Shown piece by piece: positions 20,825 through 30,983 of a stretch of 64,000 nt of DNA. Made by a program: the position numbers and the translations under genes. Under the pieces are notes generated by a model. That model saw nothing but the letters and a program-made list of their open reading frames with translations, made no database searches and was not told the DNA's origin. Every line of letters begins with the position of its first letter. Within the stretch, counting starts at the first letter, position 1. This stretch comes from Cordylochernes scorpioides (lineage: Eukaryota; Arthropoda; Arachnida; Pseudoscorpiones; Chernetidae), in contig CP092872.1 in assembly GCA_030710605.1 (NCBI GenBank), forward strand, positions 6,442,573-6,506,572, given 5' to 3'.

Positions 20825-21577
20825 TGTTGAGAAGTGGTTAGGAAAAACGACACTAGATGGCGCGAGCCACGGGATGCGCCGCAAAATCACCACAGAGTGC
20901 GCCCACGTGACGGTTTTCAACTATATAAAAAGAAGGTAGTATAGTAAGAGGTAGCGGAAGGTAGAAGAGAGGAGTCGAGGAGTCGCTGAAGGAGTTAGGC
21001 TCGAGCGCGAAAGGGTATTTGAGGATCTAAAGAGGCTCGAGCGCGAAAGGGTATTTGAGGATCTAAGGAGGTTCTAGAGGCCTAAAGAAGAGGTTCTAGA
21101 AGCCTAAAGATAGAGGTTCTAGAAGCCTAAAGAAGAGGTTCCAGAAGCCTAGAGATAGAGATTACAGGAGCCTAGAGATAAGGAGGTTACAGAAGCCTAG
21201 AGACAAAGAGGTTACAGAAGCCCAGGGGAAAAGAGAGAGTAGAGTAAAGTCTGCCGAGTAAGCGAAAGAAGCGTAGTTGAAGTGAAAGAAGCGTAGCTGA
21301 AGTGAAGGAGCTGAAGTTGAAGTCTAAGGAAGAGCGAAGCAGAAGTCAAAGAGGATCAAGTCAAGAGATAAAGTACAAGAACTCAAAGAAGTTAGAAATA
21401 AAGAAGACGAAATTGGAGAAGTCAAAGTAAACTGTATATATGTAAATAAGCCTTTTGATATTTCAGATTACCATATTAGGAAATAAAGTTTAAAATTATT
21501 AAAAAGGTTAAGCCTGATTCTTCTCCGGGATTTCAATGACTGTTAGTCATTCTTGGTTATAACACGAAGACTTAACA
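20825..21577 (+). repeat. 3' LTR of the BEL/Pao element
   Basis: It begins tgttgagaag and ends gacttaaca (TG...CA). It has a TATA box TATATAAA at 20922-20929 and a poly(A) signal AATAAA at 21482-21487. The transcribed part is purine-rich and made of tandem units. A 36-bp unit (ctcgagcgcgaaagggtatt...) occurs twice near 20998-21065, followed by about eight degenerate gaggttctagaagcctaaaga units to about 21230. Confidence 0.65.
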
Positions 21578-22043
21578 CAGGGTATATAACAAAAAAAAAA
21601 CCAATCTAACTCATTAGTAGAGTGGACTGGAGATTAATTTGGCGAAACCGTTGAGAGGATTCACTACTGATGAGTTAATACCTCTCATTCAAACCTTTTA
21701 TCATTGCAGTCAGGTCTGTAGAGATAATATATAATGATATATGTGAAAAGAAACATATTTTGAACCACAAAAATAATTATTAAAAATTTTATCAATAGAT
21801 GTCAATTGAATATATATATATGTCGTAACACAAACAACTGCAGTCATAGGGCCCAGTGGTTTCAGGGTCTATGATTAATACATATAGCTTGAGGCAGGCT
21901 AGATGGCGCTTAAAAAGGCCAGCGACCGAAGACACGGGCAAAGTCAAAGAGGGTCTGATATTAGATATCAATCGTCCAGCGGCCTGTCGTAAAACTCACT
22001 AATGACTTGTGGAAGATCCCCGGGAAAGGTCTACATGATAATA
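21578..22043. other. Unannotated stretch
   Basis: I see no gene. An actcattagtagagtg / cactactgatgagtt inverted pair (about 21610-21680) could be a remnant of a small foldback element. The rest (21840-22030) is unique sequence within this window. Confidence 0.25.
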
Positions 22044-22203
22044 CAGTAGAACCTTCTTTTAGCGGACACCTCTCTACAAAGGACAGTTTTCATTTTAAAA
22101 ATTTCCATTTTTACTATTTAGAAACTCTCCGGTAAGAGGATACCTCTCTCTAAAAGACACTTTGACTCTGCAATTAGGTGTCTTTTACAGGGAGGTTCTA
22201 CTG
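22044..22203. mobile_element. Tigger/pogo-like MITE
   Basis: This 160-bp element has inverted ends (cagtagaacct at the left, aggttctactg at the right), flanked by TA on both sides. The internal part holds repeated ctctctacaaaggaca / ctctctctaaaagaca. The CAGTAGAACC terminus is typical of pogo/Tigger elements. A partial relative lies at 25075-25140. Confidence 0.65.
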
Positions 22204-22394
22204 TATATGAAATTACAGTGTCTGATGTAATATAGATAATAATTATTCAAACTGTAATTCGCCTTGTCTCTTGGATCACTTTTCTTTTAGAAACTTTATT
22301 GTTCTATTTGTGATTACATGATCGTACCAAGCTAGCGCGTTGAAGTTTATATTCATTTGGGATTTTACACTTATTATACATTACAATCTCTATA

Positions 22395-22717
22395 GGGTGT
22401 GTGGAGATGGTGGTTGCGTGATGTTGGTGGTGTGGCTTGTGGAAAGACCGCTGATAAAATTATAATTATTTTATTTAAAGCCAGAAATATATAAAGAGAA
22501 AAGAAGTAACGGTTGAAGTAACGGCCGTTGGGAGCAAGCCTTGTTGTTATGACGCCAGTGGCCAGCTAAAGTGTCGGATGACGCCCTGCGCGCATGCGTA
22601 GTGTGTTCTCCCAGCTTGCGCTTGCTGAAGCATAGTGTGGCCGCCACTTTATTGCCGTAGTATGTGTATTGAAACTTTGTCCCAGTTCGCGCTCGCTGAA
22701 GCAAAGTGTGGTCGCCA
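22395..22717 (-). repeat. LTR-like repeat, left member of an inverted pair
   Basis: It is the reverse complement, with indels, of 24347-24640. Shared blocks are the terminal ggttgcgtgatg and gtgtggcttgtggaaag, a tataaagagaaaagaag TATA-like block, cgcatgcgtagt, and ttcgcgctcgctgaagcaaagtgtgg. The pair may be two solo LTRs in opposite orientation or long terminal inverted repeats of a lost element. Confidence 0.5.
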
Positions 22718-22756
22718 CAGGTGTATATATTGACAATATACATATTAAAAACAAAA

Positions 22757-23053
22757 AGGTACATCCTGACCTCTTACATGAGCATTTTTGATGGCAGAGC
22801 GCCATCTAGTGGATCAAAAATAAACTAAACGTTGATTTAAGCTTGTTCCATGATATTTGGCCATCCTATTTTCTTGATAAATCAAGAAAAGTCAACCACG
22901 TACGCGTTTCGGGCTGTTGGCCCTTGTATTCGTGGTGTAGGCTGTACATCTAGGACCAAAATTTTATGGAAGAGCTTAAATCAACGTTTAGTTGATTATT
23001 GTTCCACTAGATGGTGCTCTGCCATTATACTCATGTGACCGGTCAGGGTATCC
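22757..23053. mobile_element. Foldback MITE (about 85-bp inverted ends)
   Basis: The left arm runs from atcctgacctcttacatgag through gcgccatctagtgg and aaacgttgatttaagc. The right arm is the same in reverse (gcttaaatcaacg, then ccactagatggtgctc, then cgg tcagggtat). A half copy follows at 23297-23520, and a short end piece is at about 24170-24195. Confidence 0.6.
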
Positions 23054-23105
23054 CTTTTTTTTTTAGTATCGACACCTGGCCATTTTTCTATTTTTCATAT
23101 ATATA

Positions 23106-23282
23106 CAATTGAACCTGTCTATAGTGCCCCCTCTAAATAGCGCCTCCCTCCCTATAGCGCCCGATTTTAAATACTTAGTACGATGCGATTTACATTAAAA
23201 GTGACCTGTCTATAGCACCCCCTCTCTATAGCACTCTATTTTGGTAAGTCCCAAGAGGGGGCGCTATAGACAGGTTTAACTG
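23106..23282. mobile_element. MITE with AACCTGTCTATAG ends
   Basis: This 177-bp element has inverted ends (caattgaacctgtctatag at the left, ctatagacaggtttaactg at the right), flanked by TA. Internal subrepeats are of the tctatagcgcccc type. The TA target points to the Tc1/mariner/pogo superfamily, with no transposase. Confidence 0.65.
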
Positions 23283-23296
23283 TATATTAAAAACAA

Positions 23297-23520
23297 AATA
23301 GGCATACCCTGACCGCTCACATGAACTTTTTTAGATAGCAGAGAGCGCCATCTAATGGAATAGAAATCAACTAAACGTTGATTTAACCTGTTCCCTGAAC
23401 TTTTTGTCAACCCATTTTCTTGATAAATCAAGAAAAACCAACCACGAACGGCTTTTCGGGCTGTTTGCCCACGTCAACTAGGTATAGGCTGTACCTGTAT
23501 AACCAAAACAACTTTTTTTA
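23297..23520 (-). repeat. Half copy of the 22.76-23.05 kb foldback family
   Basis: It shares taccctgaccgctcacatga, gcgccatctaatgg, aaacgttgattt and the ttcttgataaatcaag block with the element at 22757-23053, but continues outward where that one folds back. Confidence 0.5.
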
Positions 23521-23687
23521 TGTTTCAGAGGCTTCTTGAGAAATCAAGAAATGGGTATTTAAGACCAAATTTGCGTAAATATGATGAGAGAACATGCGAA
23601 AAAAAATTAAAATAGAAAATATTCAGGTGTTGATGTTAAAAACAAAATAGGTATATTTTTCGAATAATAATCCCTTGAAACAAAATT

Positions 23688-23862
23688 AAAATACAAACAT
23701 TAGATCTCCAGGGAAAATGTTTCTTTTTTACGAATCATTCATTTATAAATATCTCATATCTCTATAGAAGGACTTTCTTGGCCGAAAGCTAGAGATATTT
23801 ATAAATAAACGTTTGGAAAAAGAAACTTTCCCTGTAGGGCTAATGTTTGTATTTTAATTAAA
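23688..23862. repeat. Short palindromic element
   Basis: Arms of about 80 bp (aaaatacaaacattag...tttataaatatctc and its reverse gagatatttataaa...ctaatgtttgtatttt) flank a short loop containing ttcttggccgaaag. It is probably a MITE. Confidence 0.55.
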
Positions 23863-23872
23863 TACAAATGCC

Positions 23873-24067
23873 TTTGCCGGTCCCAAGCCCGGATGAAAAA
23901 GGAGCGGGAGGAGCAGTAACAAGCTCACTAAAAAACCTGGGCTCAGCTGGCCCAGCTGATAGTACCCTGTAAGGGCTCCTTATCCAGGGATACAGGATGA
24001 GTCTGTACTCCATGTTAGGAGCGGTTGCACATGGTGTCTGTTCCTCATGTCAGAGGCGGTCATTTAT
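23873..24067 (+). repeat. Second copy of the cggtcccaagcccggat repeat
   Basis: It is about 85-90% similar by eye to 18951-19155, including gtaccctgtaagggctcc and ctccatgttaggagcgg. No ORF is supported. Confidence 0.55.
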
Positions 24068-24216
24068 TTTGGAGCTAAGTCGGCCTGACACTGAGTAGTG
24101 CTCCCAGTCTTAATGACAAAGGCAGATGTATTCTACTTCCCCCAGTGTGGAAATAAGAAAGAAGAAGGTATATCCTGACCTCTTACATGAGATTTTTTAA
24201 ATCTTAAAAAAAAACT

Positions 24217-24346
24217 CCCCACAACATTATCCAGTCTGTCAAGAAAGCGGTTCACACAATGATGACCCAAATGGACAAGGTCATTGTCGCCAACACCTGT
24301 GCTTTATTCCACACTAACCTCAAGACTGTTGTAGTTACATTGAATA
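24217..24346 (+). pseudogene. Mariner transposase C-terminal fragment
   Basis: It matches the end of the intact transposase (IQSVKKAVHT, MTQMDKVIVA, then FxTxLETVV) in the plus orientation, with substitutions. It is not downstream of a gene copy and lacks the insertion seen in the other fossils, so it is an independent relic. Confidence 0.7.
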
Positions 24347-24640
24347 TGTGGCGACCACACTTTGCTTCAGCGAGCGCGAACTGGGACAAAGCTCCACTAC
24401 ACCCACGGGCAGTGGACGGCCTCGGCAACCGCGAGCGTCAACCTGACTACGCATGTGCGAACATCCAGACTTTGGCCACTCACGCGGTAAACAAGAAGGC
24501 TTGATCTCAACGGCCGTTACTTCTTTTCTCTTTATATATTTCTCTCTCTCTCTCTGGCTTTAAATAAATTAATTTTAATTATAATTTTATCATCGGCCTT
24601 TCCACAAGCCACACCAACACATCACGCAACCATTCCACAA
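24347..24640 (+). repeat. LTR-like repeat, right member of an inverted pair
   Basis: This is the counterpart of 22395-22717 on the opposite strand. It adds a ctctctctctctct microsatellite near 24543 that the left member lacks. The far end is ccacaagccacaccaacacatcacgcaacc. Confidence 0.5.
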
Positions 24641-24899
24641 ATAAATAAAAACCATATCCTTTTATCTAATACTGTTCCTTATATACACTATGTACAATGA
24701 ATATGGCGCCTCTGCCAGCGCTGCAGAGTTTGATGGAGAATCACCAGCGGGTCTCCAGCGACACCACGTATTTCGCATTATAATGCATATAATATTTTTT
24801 AAATAGTGCAGACTGTGCACTTTGAATGTATTGACAAAATGTCAAAAAAATATTTTAATTGTCTAATACTATGCCAAATTTCACATTTCAATTTTAGAA

Positions 24900-25380
24900 T
24901 TCTTATTGTCGAATTTACATGTGTAGATATGTGCGCTTATAGTAAAAGCAGTCGTCTACTTCTACCCACCATGATTATCATGGCCTGTACCCACCTGTAC
25001 TAGGGATAATAATATATGAATAATCAGACAATAAAATATAATAAAATTTATAAATAGAAAATAATTAATAAATACAGTAGAACGTCCATGAGAGGACATC
25101 ACTCTACAAAGGACAGTTTTCATTTGCAAAATTATCTTTTTTTTTTTTTCATTACCATTTCAATCATATTAGGGTATCAAGCTTGTAGAGCTTGAGACTT
25201 TTGATAGTGTGTGCTGGGGAAAAGTAGAGAAAATCAATGGATGATTTGTAAGTGTAAAATTCAAACTGCTCATTACGTGTGTAGACATGTGGTGCACTTA
25301 CAGTAAAAGCAGTTGCCAACTTCTATCCACCATGATTATCATGGCCTGTACCACATATACTAGGGATAAGCAAAGAAAAA
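24900..25380 (+). repeat. Two copies of a short dispersed repeat plus MITE piece
   Basis: The segments 24900-25010 and 25255-25380 share agtaaaagcagt, cttct(a)(c/t)ccacc and atgattatcatggcctgtacc. A third, reversed copy is at 35085-35215. Between them, 25075-25140 is the left end of a pogo-like MITE (cagtagaacgtcc, then ctctacaaaggacagttttcat). There is no gene. Confidence 0.5.
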
Positions 25381-26062
25381 AAATTCATATTGAAATAAAA
25401 ATTTCAGTTATAAAATATTTCATTTTGATTATATCCAATTAACCTGTGTGTGGTACACCTTTGTATATTTCCCTCTATGAAAAGAAAAACCTCAAGACAT
25501 CGACTGATCGATTGCCCAGCATTTCAAGATTATAAAATGAACTAGTTGTTTGTGAACTTAACGATTTGATTTCCGATAAAAAAAAAACATATTTAAAGTT
25601 CAATTCATTTTGTAAATATATTCTAAACTTTCTACAAAATCTGGATCTCTAGTGTTTTCATGCGTTGAATAATGTAAATAACTTATGTAAATAAACTTTT
25701 CTCCTTGTTTGGCGCAAGTATCCCTTGCGGGATATAGCGCTTTGGAAATAAAATAATTGATGAAAAGAGAGAGAGAAACGACCTTTTATATCCAATGGGT
25801 TTTTTTAAACACGTGTTGCCTTAACAATTAAAAATATTTTTCACTAATAAATATAAGACAGAAACAAACCTAAAACCTATCAGAGAGTTTAAAGGGATCA
25901 CATAAAAAGTTTGTATTCTAGGAATTTATTAAAACAAACAAAATATTTACTATTTATATATATTTTTACAAAATAAAATATACAGCCATCATTGAGAGCC
26001 GTTTTTCAGTGAATATCATCAAAGGATTATCTGTTTATCTTGGTTCTTAGTCGTTCAACGAA

Positions 26063-26887
26063 TCATTGGACTCGAGAAGAAACTTCCTGTTCACCTTGTG
26101 GGAAATAACGTGCATTCCTACGTGGATCTCTTGTAAAAACGGAAGGTGGATTTTTTCTTAAGATTACATCCGTCTTCATTTTGCTCAGGTGTAGAGAGGT
26201 GTCTTTGGCAACCTCATTGGCTTCACTGAGCTTCCCTTGAGACTGTTCACGGGGTGGTAAAAGACGTGCATGCCTGCGTGGATCGTTGGTCAAGATGGAA
26301 GGACGATGCTTTCTTAAGATTGCAGCCAGCTTCTCATTGCTCAGGTGTAATTGGGAGACTTTACTTTTCTGGGTGATTCCTTCGTTATTCTGGCATTCTG
26401 CTTTAACATCCTTATTTGAGTCATTGCACTGCACTTGAGGAGAAACTTCCTGTTCATCTAGTGGGAAATAACGTGCAATTCTACGTGGATCTCTGGGAAA
26501 AACAGAAGATAGATTATTTCTTAAGATTACAGTCGGATTCATTTCGCTTAGAGTTTTAAAGGAGTCTTTGTTGGTCAGGGGGATTCCTTCTTCATCCTGG
26601 CATTTGATATCCTCAATGGAATCACAGGGCTCCACTCGACGAAAATCTTCCAGTTCACTGAGTGAAAACAGACGTGCATGCCTGTTCGTATTGTTGCCCA
26701 AGATGGAAGGTGAATTTCTTAAGATTACATCCTGGTCCTTGTTGCTCGGGTGTAAAGTGGTGTCTACGTTGGTCAGGTGGATTGTTTCTTTATCCTGGCA
26801 CTTTGCTGTGACATTCTCAAGAGCAACAGTGGGCTCTACTTCAAGGGTGACATTGTTCTCAGCCGAAGTCTGTATTGAGATTGACAT
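26063..26887 (-). CDS. Repeat-protein family, longest form, copy 4 (274 aa)
   Basis: The function is not recognised. After the shared MSISIQTSAENN leader it has four repeats of about 65 aa, with cores VILRNSPSILGNNTNRHAR, VILRNNLSSVFPRDPRR, AILRKHRPSILTNDPRR and VILRKNPPSVFTRDPRR. The first core has lost DPRR and its Lys/Asn positions. Each repeat ends in an acidic E(Q/L)E patch, often followed by a VQ/VE and a CDS/CND that opens the next. Relative to the 208-aa form one repeat is gained in frame. The minus-strand acceptor-like tttttcag abuts the ATG. An AATAAA lies in the complement of ggaatttatt, about 150 bp past the stop. Confidence 0.65.
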   Translation of the reverse strand: MSISIQTSAENNVTLEVEPTVALENVTAKCQDKETIHLTNVDTTLHPSNKDQDVILRNSPSILGNNTNRHARLFSLSELEDFRRVEPCDSIEDIKCQDEEGIPLTNKDSFKTLSEMNPTVILRNNLSSVFPRDPRRIARYFPLDEQEVSPQVQCNDSNKDVKAECQNNEGITQKSKVSQLHLSNEKLAAILRKHRPSILTNDPRRHARLLPPREQSQGKLSEANEVAKDTSLHLSKMKTDVILRKNPPSVFTRDPRRNARYFPQGEQEVSSRVQ

Positions 26888-27295
26888 TCTGAAAAAATTA
26901 AACCTAAAAGTTTCTTCAATAAGGAAATAATTTATGTCTAGTGTTTAATGGAATATATTTGAAAATTTCAAACACAATCAAGAAATACAAGTAATCACTA
27001 GAAACAAAAAATGTATTGTTAGCAAATTGGTTAAATTATGAATGAATACACATTGAAAATTTTTATAAAATAAAAATATTAATATATAATATATTTAAAA
27101 TATTTAAATTTAATAAGGAAAATATTTTTATGTCGCACGCGCGCATCGAAAACACAATTATAAATATTGTAACAATTAATATATCGAAGGATATAATTTA
27201 TATTCTCTATATGAAGTCGTGACAAAAAGAATTCACCTGTATTTTGTAAATTTATGTTTGAACGTTTGCCCCCTCCAGGAGTCTGGGTTACCTTC
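26888..27295 (-). promoter_or_regulatory. Conserved 5' flank of gene copy 4
   Basis: It has the same module as the other copies: a T-tract/CAG next to the start, a CG run (cgcacgcgcgc near 27138), a TATAAAT-type motif in the complement of tatattctctat near 27210, and the ctccaggagtctgggttacc motif at 27275-27294. Confidence 0.4.
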
Positions 27296-27777
27296 ATGTC
27301 ACTACTACTTGCCCCCTCCCTCCCCTGAAGAACTACTCCAACTTATTACCAGCTATTTAATAAATAGAAAAATGGCCTGTAGCGCATTGGGACAAAGCGA
27401 TTACATTCTCCCACTTCGTGGAGTCTTACAAGGAGCAGCTTTATGCTCTTTCCTCTTTAACCTCATTGCAACAAAAGCTTTTACTTTATAAAAACCCAGA
27501 AAGAGCTAATTATTCTGTTTCACAGATGATTTCCCACTAATGGTTCAGATAGCATCTAGGCTTCTTAAATGTGAAATCAACAGTTTTATTGACAAATTCT
27601 CTCAATGTGTAGAAGGCATGGAATGATGGTATATCCCATATAAGACTCAAGCATGCATGTTCTACAGATACAAACCAAGATGGCCAAACAAGGACAGCAT
27701 CCGACTTCGTGACCAGGCTATTGCAATCAACAAAACCATCAAAATTCTAGGTATCCACACCTCACATTTATTTATTT
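27296..27777 (+). pseudogene. LINE fossil, unit B left arm, 5' piece
   Basis: This is the RT remnant (LPLRGVLQGAAL...FLFNL near 27.42-27.47 kb) of the I/LOA-type fossil. It is cut at 27778 by a Helitron-like element and a Jockey-like fragment, and continues at 29419. Confidence 0.7.
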
Positions 27778-27778
27778 A

Positions 27779-28664
27779 CTAGCGGACCCGCCCGGCTTCG
27801 CCCGGGTTTTACCCGAGTAAAAGTTTGTCTAACGAATCTCTCGATAAAGTGAACATTTTTTTTCCTGGTCCCTTGAAAAATACTCGATAAGTTGAATAAA
27901 ATCAATATTAATTGGTTCCCTCGGTAATTGGAAGTTAAAGGAATAGTATCTTGCCTTGGAATTGTATCATTATTCTTGTATGGATGTACCCGGCTTCGCC
28001 CGGGTTTTACCCGAGTAAAGGTTTGTTTAACGAATATCTCGATAAAGTGAACATTTTTTCCCGGTCCCTTGAAAAATACTCGATAAGTTGAATAAAATCA
28101 ATATTAATTGGTTCCCTCGGTAATTGGAAGTTAAAGGAATAGTATCTTGCCTTGGAATTGTATCATTATTCTTGTATGGATGTACCCGGCTTCGCCCGGG
28201 TTTTACCCGAGTAAAGGTTTGTTTAACGAATCTCTCGATAAAGTGAACATTTTTTCCCGGTCCCTTGAAAAAATACTCGATAAGTAGAATAAAATCAATA
28301 TTAATTGGTTCCCTCGGTAATTGGAAGTTAAAGGAATAGTATCTTGCCTTTGAATTGTATAATTATTCTTGTCTCAAATAAATTGCTGTGTCATCCTGAA
28401 TTTTGTCTTTCCTAATTTTCTACATTACAAAATCATCGTATCATCATGATAATATTTAGAGCAGATTGTTGAATTATAACAGATAAATTAGAATAATTAT
28501 CTTGATATTTCTAGGCGAAAAGTTATTTCAAAAATTTTATTTGCTAGAAACCTTCCCAGTACTATACTAAATAACTTCCCAAAGTTTCATGGCGATCCAA
28601 TGAGTGGTTTGGTCAGGCATAAAGGACAAACAAACAGACATACATTCATTTTTATATATATAGA
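27779..28664 (-). mobile_element. Helitron-like element with internal tandem repeat
   Basis: On the minus strand it starts TCTATATATATAAAAATG at 28664 and ends with a hairpin (cccgggcgaagccgggc), gggtccg, and CTAG-T at 27779-27782. It is inserted between A and T, so both Helitron termini are present. It contains three units of about 197 bp starting at 27791, 27989 and 28185 (cccggcttcgcccggg...). It is non-coding, so non-autonomous. Confidence 0.7.
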
Positions 28665-28679
28665 TTTCCTCTCAAATTT

Positions 28680-29418
28680 ACAGTGTACCATTCTTTGTCG
28701 TGGATGTTAGGCATCAAGAATTTCTAAAAAAATGGCCTTCAGAACTGACTGGAAGGTCACAGTTCAGGTAGAGTGAAGTCCAGGTCTTTTATGTCTTGGA
28801 TTGAGGTCTCCATCAAATTGGAACAATTCTTTTATAACTGGATTTTGGGAAGTAGAGAGTTTTAGATATAATTTCTGGGTCGAGGATATGTATATTTCTT
28901 CTATATTAGGCTGGTTTAAGTCCTGCTTTAAAATTGCATTTGATAGATTAAATGGGGCATTTACAGTACTTTTTAAACAAATTCTCATGAATGCATCTAT
29001 TCTTTTCCTATCAGTCAAGGTTATGTATTTAAACCATACAGGCAATGCGTATGTTACTATAGGGAGAATACAGCTTCTGTATAAAGTAAATTTTTGGTTA
29101 ACAGATAAACCACTTTTTGAACTGAACATGTTGGATAATGAGGCTTTGGCTATTTTAGATTTTCTTATTATATCCTTCACGTGGCTGGTGAATTTCAGTT
29201 TAGAATCGAAAGTGACTCCCAAATATTTGACCTGCTGGGTCCAATTTATGGGAGATGAGTAAATTATAAGATTTGTCCTGGGTGTGAACTTGAAGCTATT
29301 TTGTGGAGGAAAGATAATTGCTTGAGATTTCTTTGGATTCAGAATGAGTTTCCATTTATCACACCAATTGCAAATGATTTCAAGATAGTTTTGTAGGCGG
29401 GAAATTAAAATATCTGGG
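28680..29418 (-). pseudogene. Jockey-like LINE, 3' fragment of reverse transcriptase
   Basis: This minus-strand open frame runs from the fragment's 5' edge (29418) to 28764, continuing through LGVTFDSKLKF, SHVKDIIRKS, LYRSCILPIVTYALPVW and a terminal PNIEEIY region. That is the portion of Jockey-clade ORF2 beyond the YxDD motif. It lacks the catalytic core and endonuclease. It sits between the Helitron-like element and the resumption of the older LINE fossil, so both inserted into that fossil. Confidence 0.75.
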
Positions 29419-30707
29419 GAACATTACAAGACAAAATCTATTAAACATCTCAATAATAGTTTATTTAAATATCTATGGATACTCCAAAGGCTCACTAGCA
29501 CCATAAAAGGACAATTTGGATCAACCTTCAGTTCCGGACACAATATTTTCAAGAGATCCCAGCGCTACTGTATGGCTCTGGTATCTGGAGAAGGCGTGCT
29601 TACAATTCTAATGGGGCTTGCAAGCTACGTAGTCTCCATTATAAATATGTGAAAGCAATAATAAGAGGCGGTCCATGTACACCGACAACACCAGCTATTA
29701 CATTGACGGGTTGTTCCTCACTCGATATCTCTATAAAGGCCCACCTCGAATAACTAAATACCTTGAACACGGACCATATGAAACATACCCAAGTACTACA
29801 TCTATACATTACCTCTTTTACGGGAGATAATTATCTATTATATCAAATCAGTACAACAAAATGTCGTCACCATTTATACAGATGGATCCCAATCATCAGA
29901 AGGAGTTGGAGTTATACTACCACCTCCCCTACAACCCATACAACTCAAACCACCAGGAATGCTCAGTGTTCCAAGCTGAACTGCTAGCCATACTTACACA
30001 ACATAGATTACCCAGCTTTTACCGCATGAACACTTTGTCATTGCTTCAGACTCTGCCAATGTACTCTTTGGACCATTTGTATATCTTGTTCCCTAAGAAC
30101 ACACAACTGATTGCTCAAATCAACTACAGTCTGAAATGTGCACCAAATTTACAACTCTGCTGGATCCACAGCGGTATTGCGGAAAATGAACTGGCGGTAA
30201 AACCATTGTACCTACCACTTTATTTTACCACCTTCCCAAAGAGTATCGCGCGCGGTAAAAAAAGACAAGATTACCATGGGAATCCATGACAATCATATCA
30301 GAAATATACGAAGATTTGCTGCTACCCCGAAACTACGTCGCAAATGCTTTAAAACATAAAACATGGGTTTATCTTAACCACAATTCTGACTGTCCAAGGT
30401 TACATTAAGGCAGGCTTTTCAAAGGTATTGAAAGAAGATCCAACTTGTCCCCATTGCCAAGATGAAGACCAAACCGTGGACCACCTCCTCTTCACCTGCC
30501 CAACCTTCTAATACCAAAGATTCCTGAAGGCCACCTTCCTAGGGATCACCAACCTAAATACAGCATCCCTAGAAAATCTCCCAAGAAATAAATCTGCTTG
30601 GCTCCCTTCATGAATTGGACTTCCACTGTCATTGTAAATAAAACCAGGAAGATTATAGTTAGAAGGACAGCCCGGATAGCTGGCGACCGCTCCAGGAATC
30701 TGGGTTA
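29419..30707 (+). pseudogene. LINE fossil, unit B left arm, 3' piece
   Basis: It continues from 27777. It holds RNase H-like sequence (SSEGVGVI..., then AELLAILTQ and a LCWIHSGIAENELA block at about 30.15-30.20 kb) and the C-terminal CPHCQDEDQT motif near 30450. It ends with ctccaggaatctgggttaac at about 30690-30710. It contains several frameshifts and stops. Confidence 0.7.
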
Positions 30708-30983
30708 ACTATCTAAATAATAATAATAGGTTTAAACGAGTAGTTAACAATCTACGGATATGCTCGAGGAGCCTGGGTTACATATATGTTTAAAGGTCTG
30801 AAGGGCAATCCGGGTAGTTGGCGAGTTATGTACACTCCAGGAGCCTGGGTAAATCAAATCAAAACTACCCGGATTGTCCTTCAGATCTATAAACATATAC
30901 CATATAGGTAATCCAGGCTCCTGAAGCATATCTATAGATTTACAACTACACATTTAAACCTATTTTTATTATTTATATAGTTA
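30708..30983. other. Unit B palindrome centre
   Basis: This short spacer holds one unit of the 78-bp LINE-tail repeat and gatctataaacatataccatatagg. It corresponds to the unit A spacer without the Helitron-like insertion, and to 61639-61921 in unit C. There is no gene. Confidence 0.6.

Larger units (their letters stand above)
19520..21577 (+). mobile_element. Truncated non-autonomous BEL/Pao element
   Basis: A 12-bp piece, gaagacttaaca (19520-19531), is identical to the end of the 3' LTR. It is followed by a primer-binding-like tggtgagccggacgtga (19535-19551). Next come a short gag-like ORF, a repeat-rich ORF ending in Pao RT sequence, a polypurine tract (aaagagggtgggggta, 20809-20824) and a complete LTR. 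The body of the 5' LTR is missing, as are integrase and most of pol. Confidence 0.6.

Noticed and set aside
22850-23038. 62-codon frame
   Set aside because: It spans the fold of a palindromic MITE. It is a chance frame.
26063-26887. Idea that the repeat family is a secreted toxin or venom peptide
   Set aside because: There is no signal peptide, no cysteine framework and no similarity. Nothing in the sequence supports it unless an unseen 5' exon supplies a leader.
27791-28380. Possible CRISPR-like array (three regular repeats)
   Set aside because: The units are about 197-bp direct repeats without distinct spacers, inside a Helitron-like element of a eukaryotic genome.
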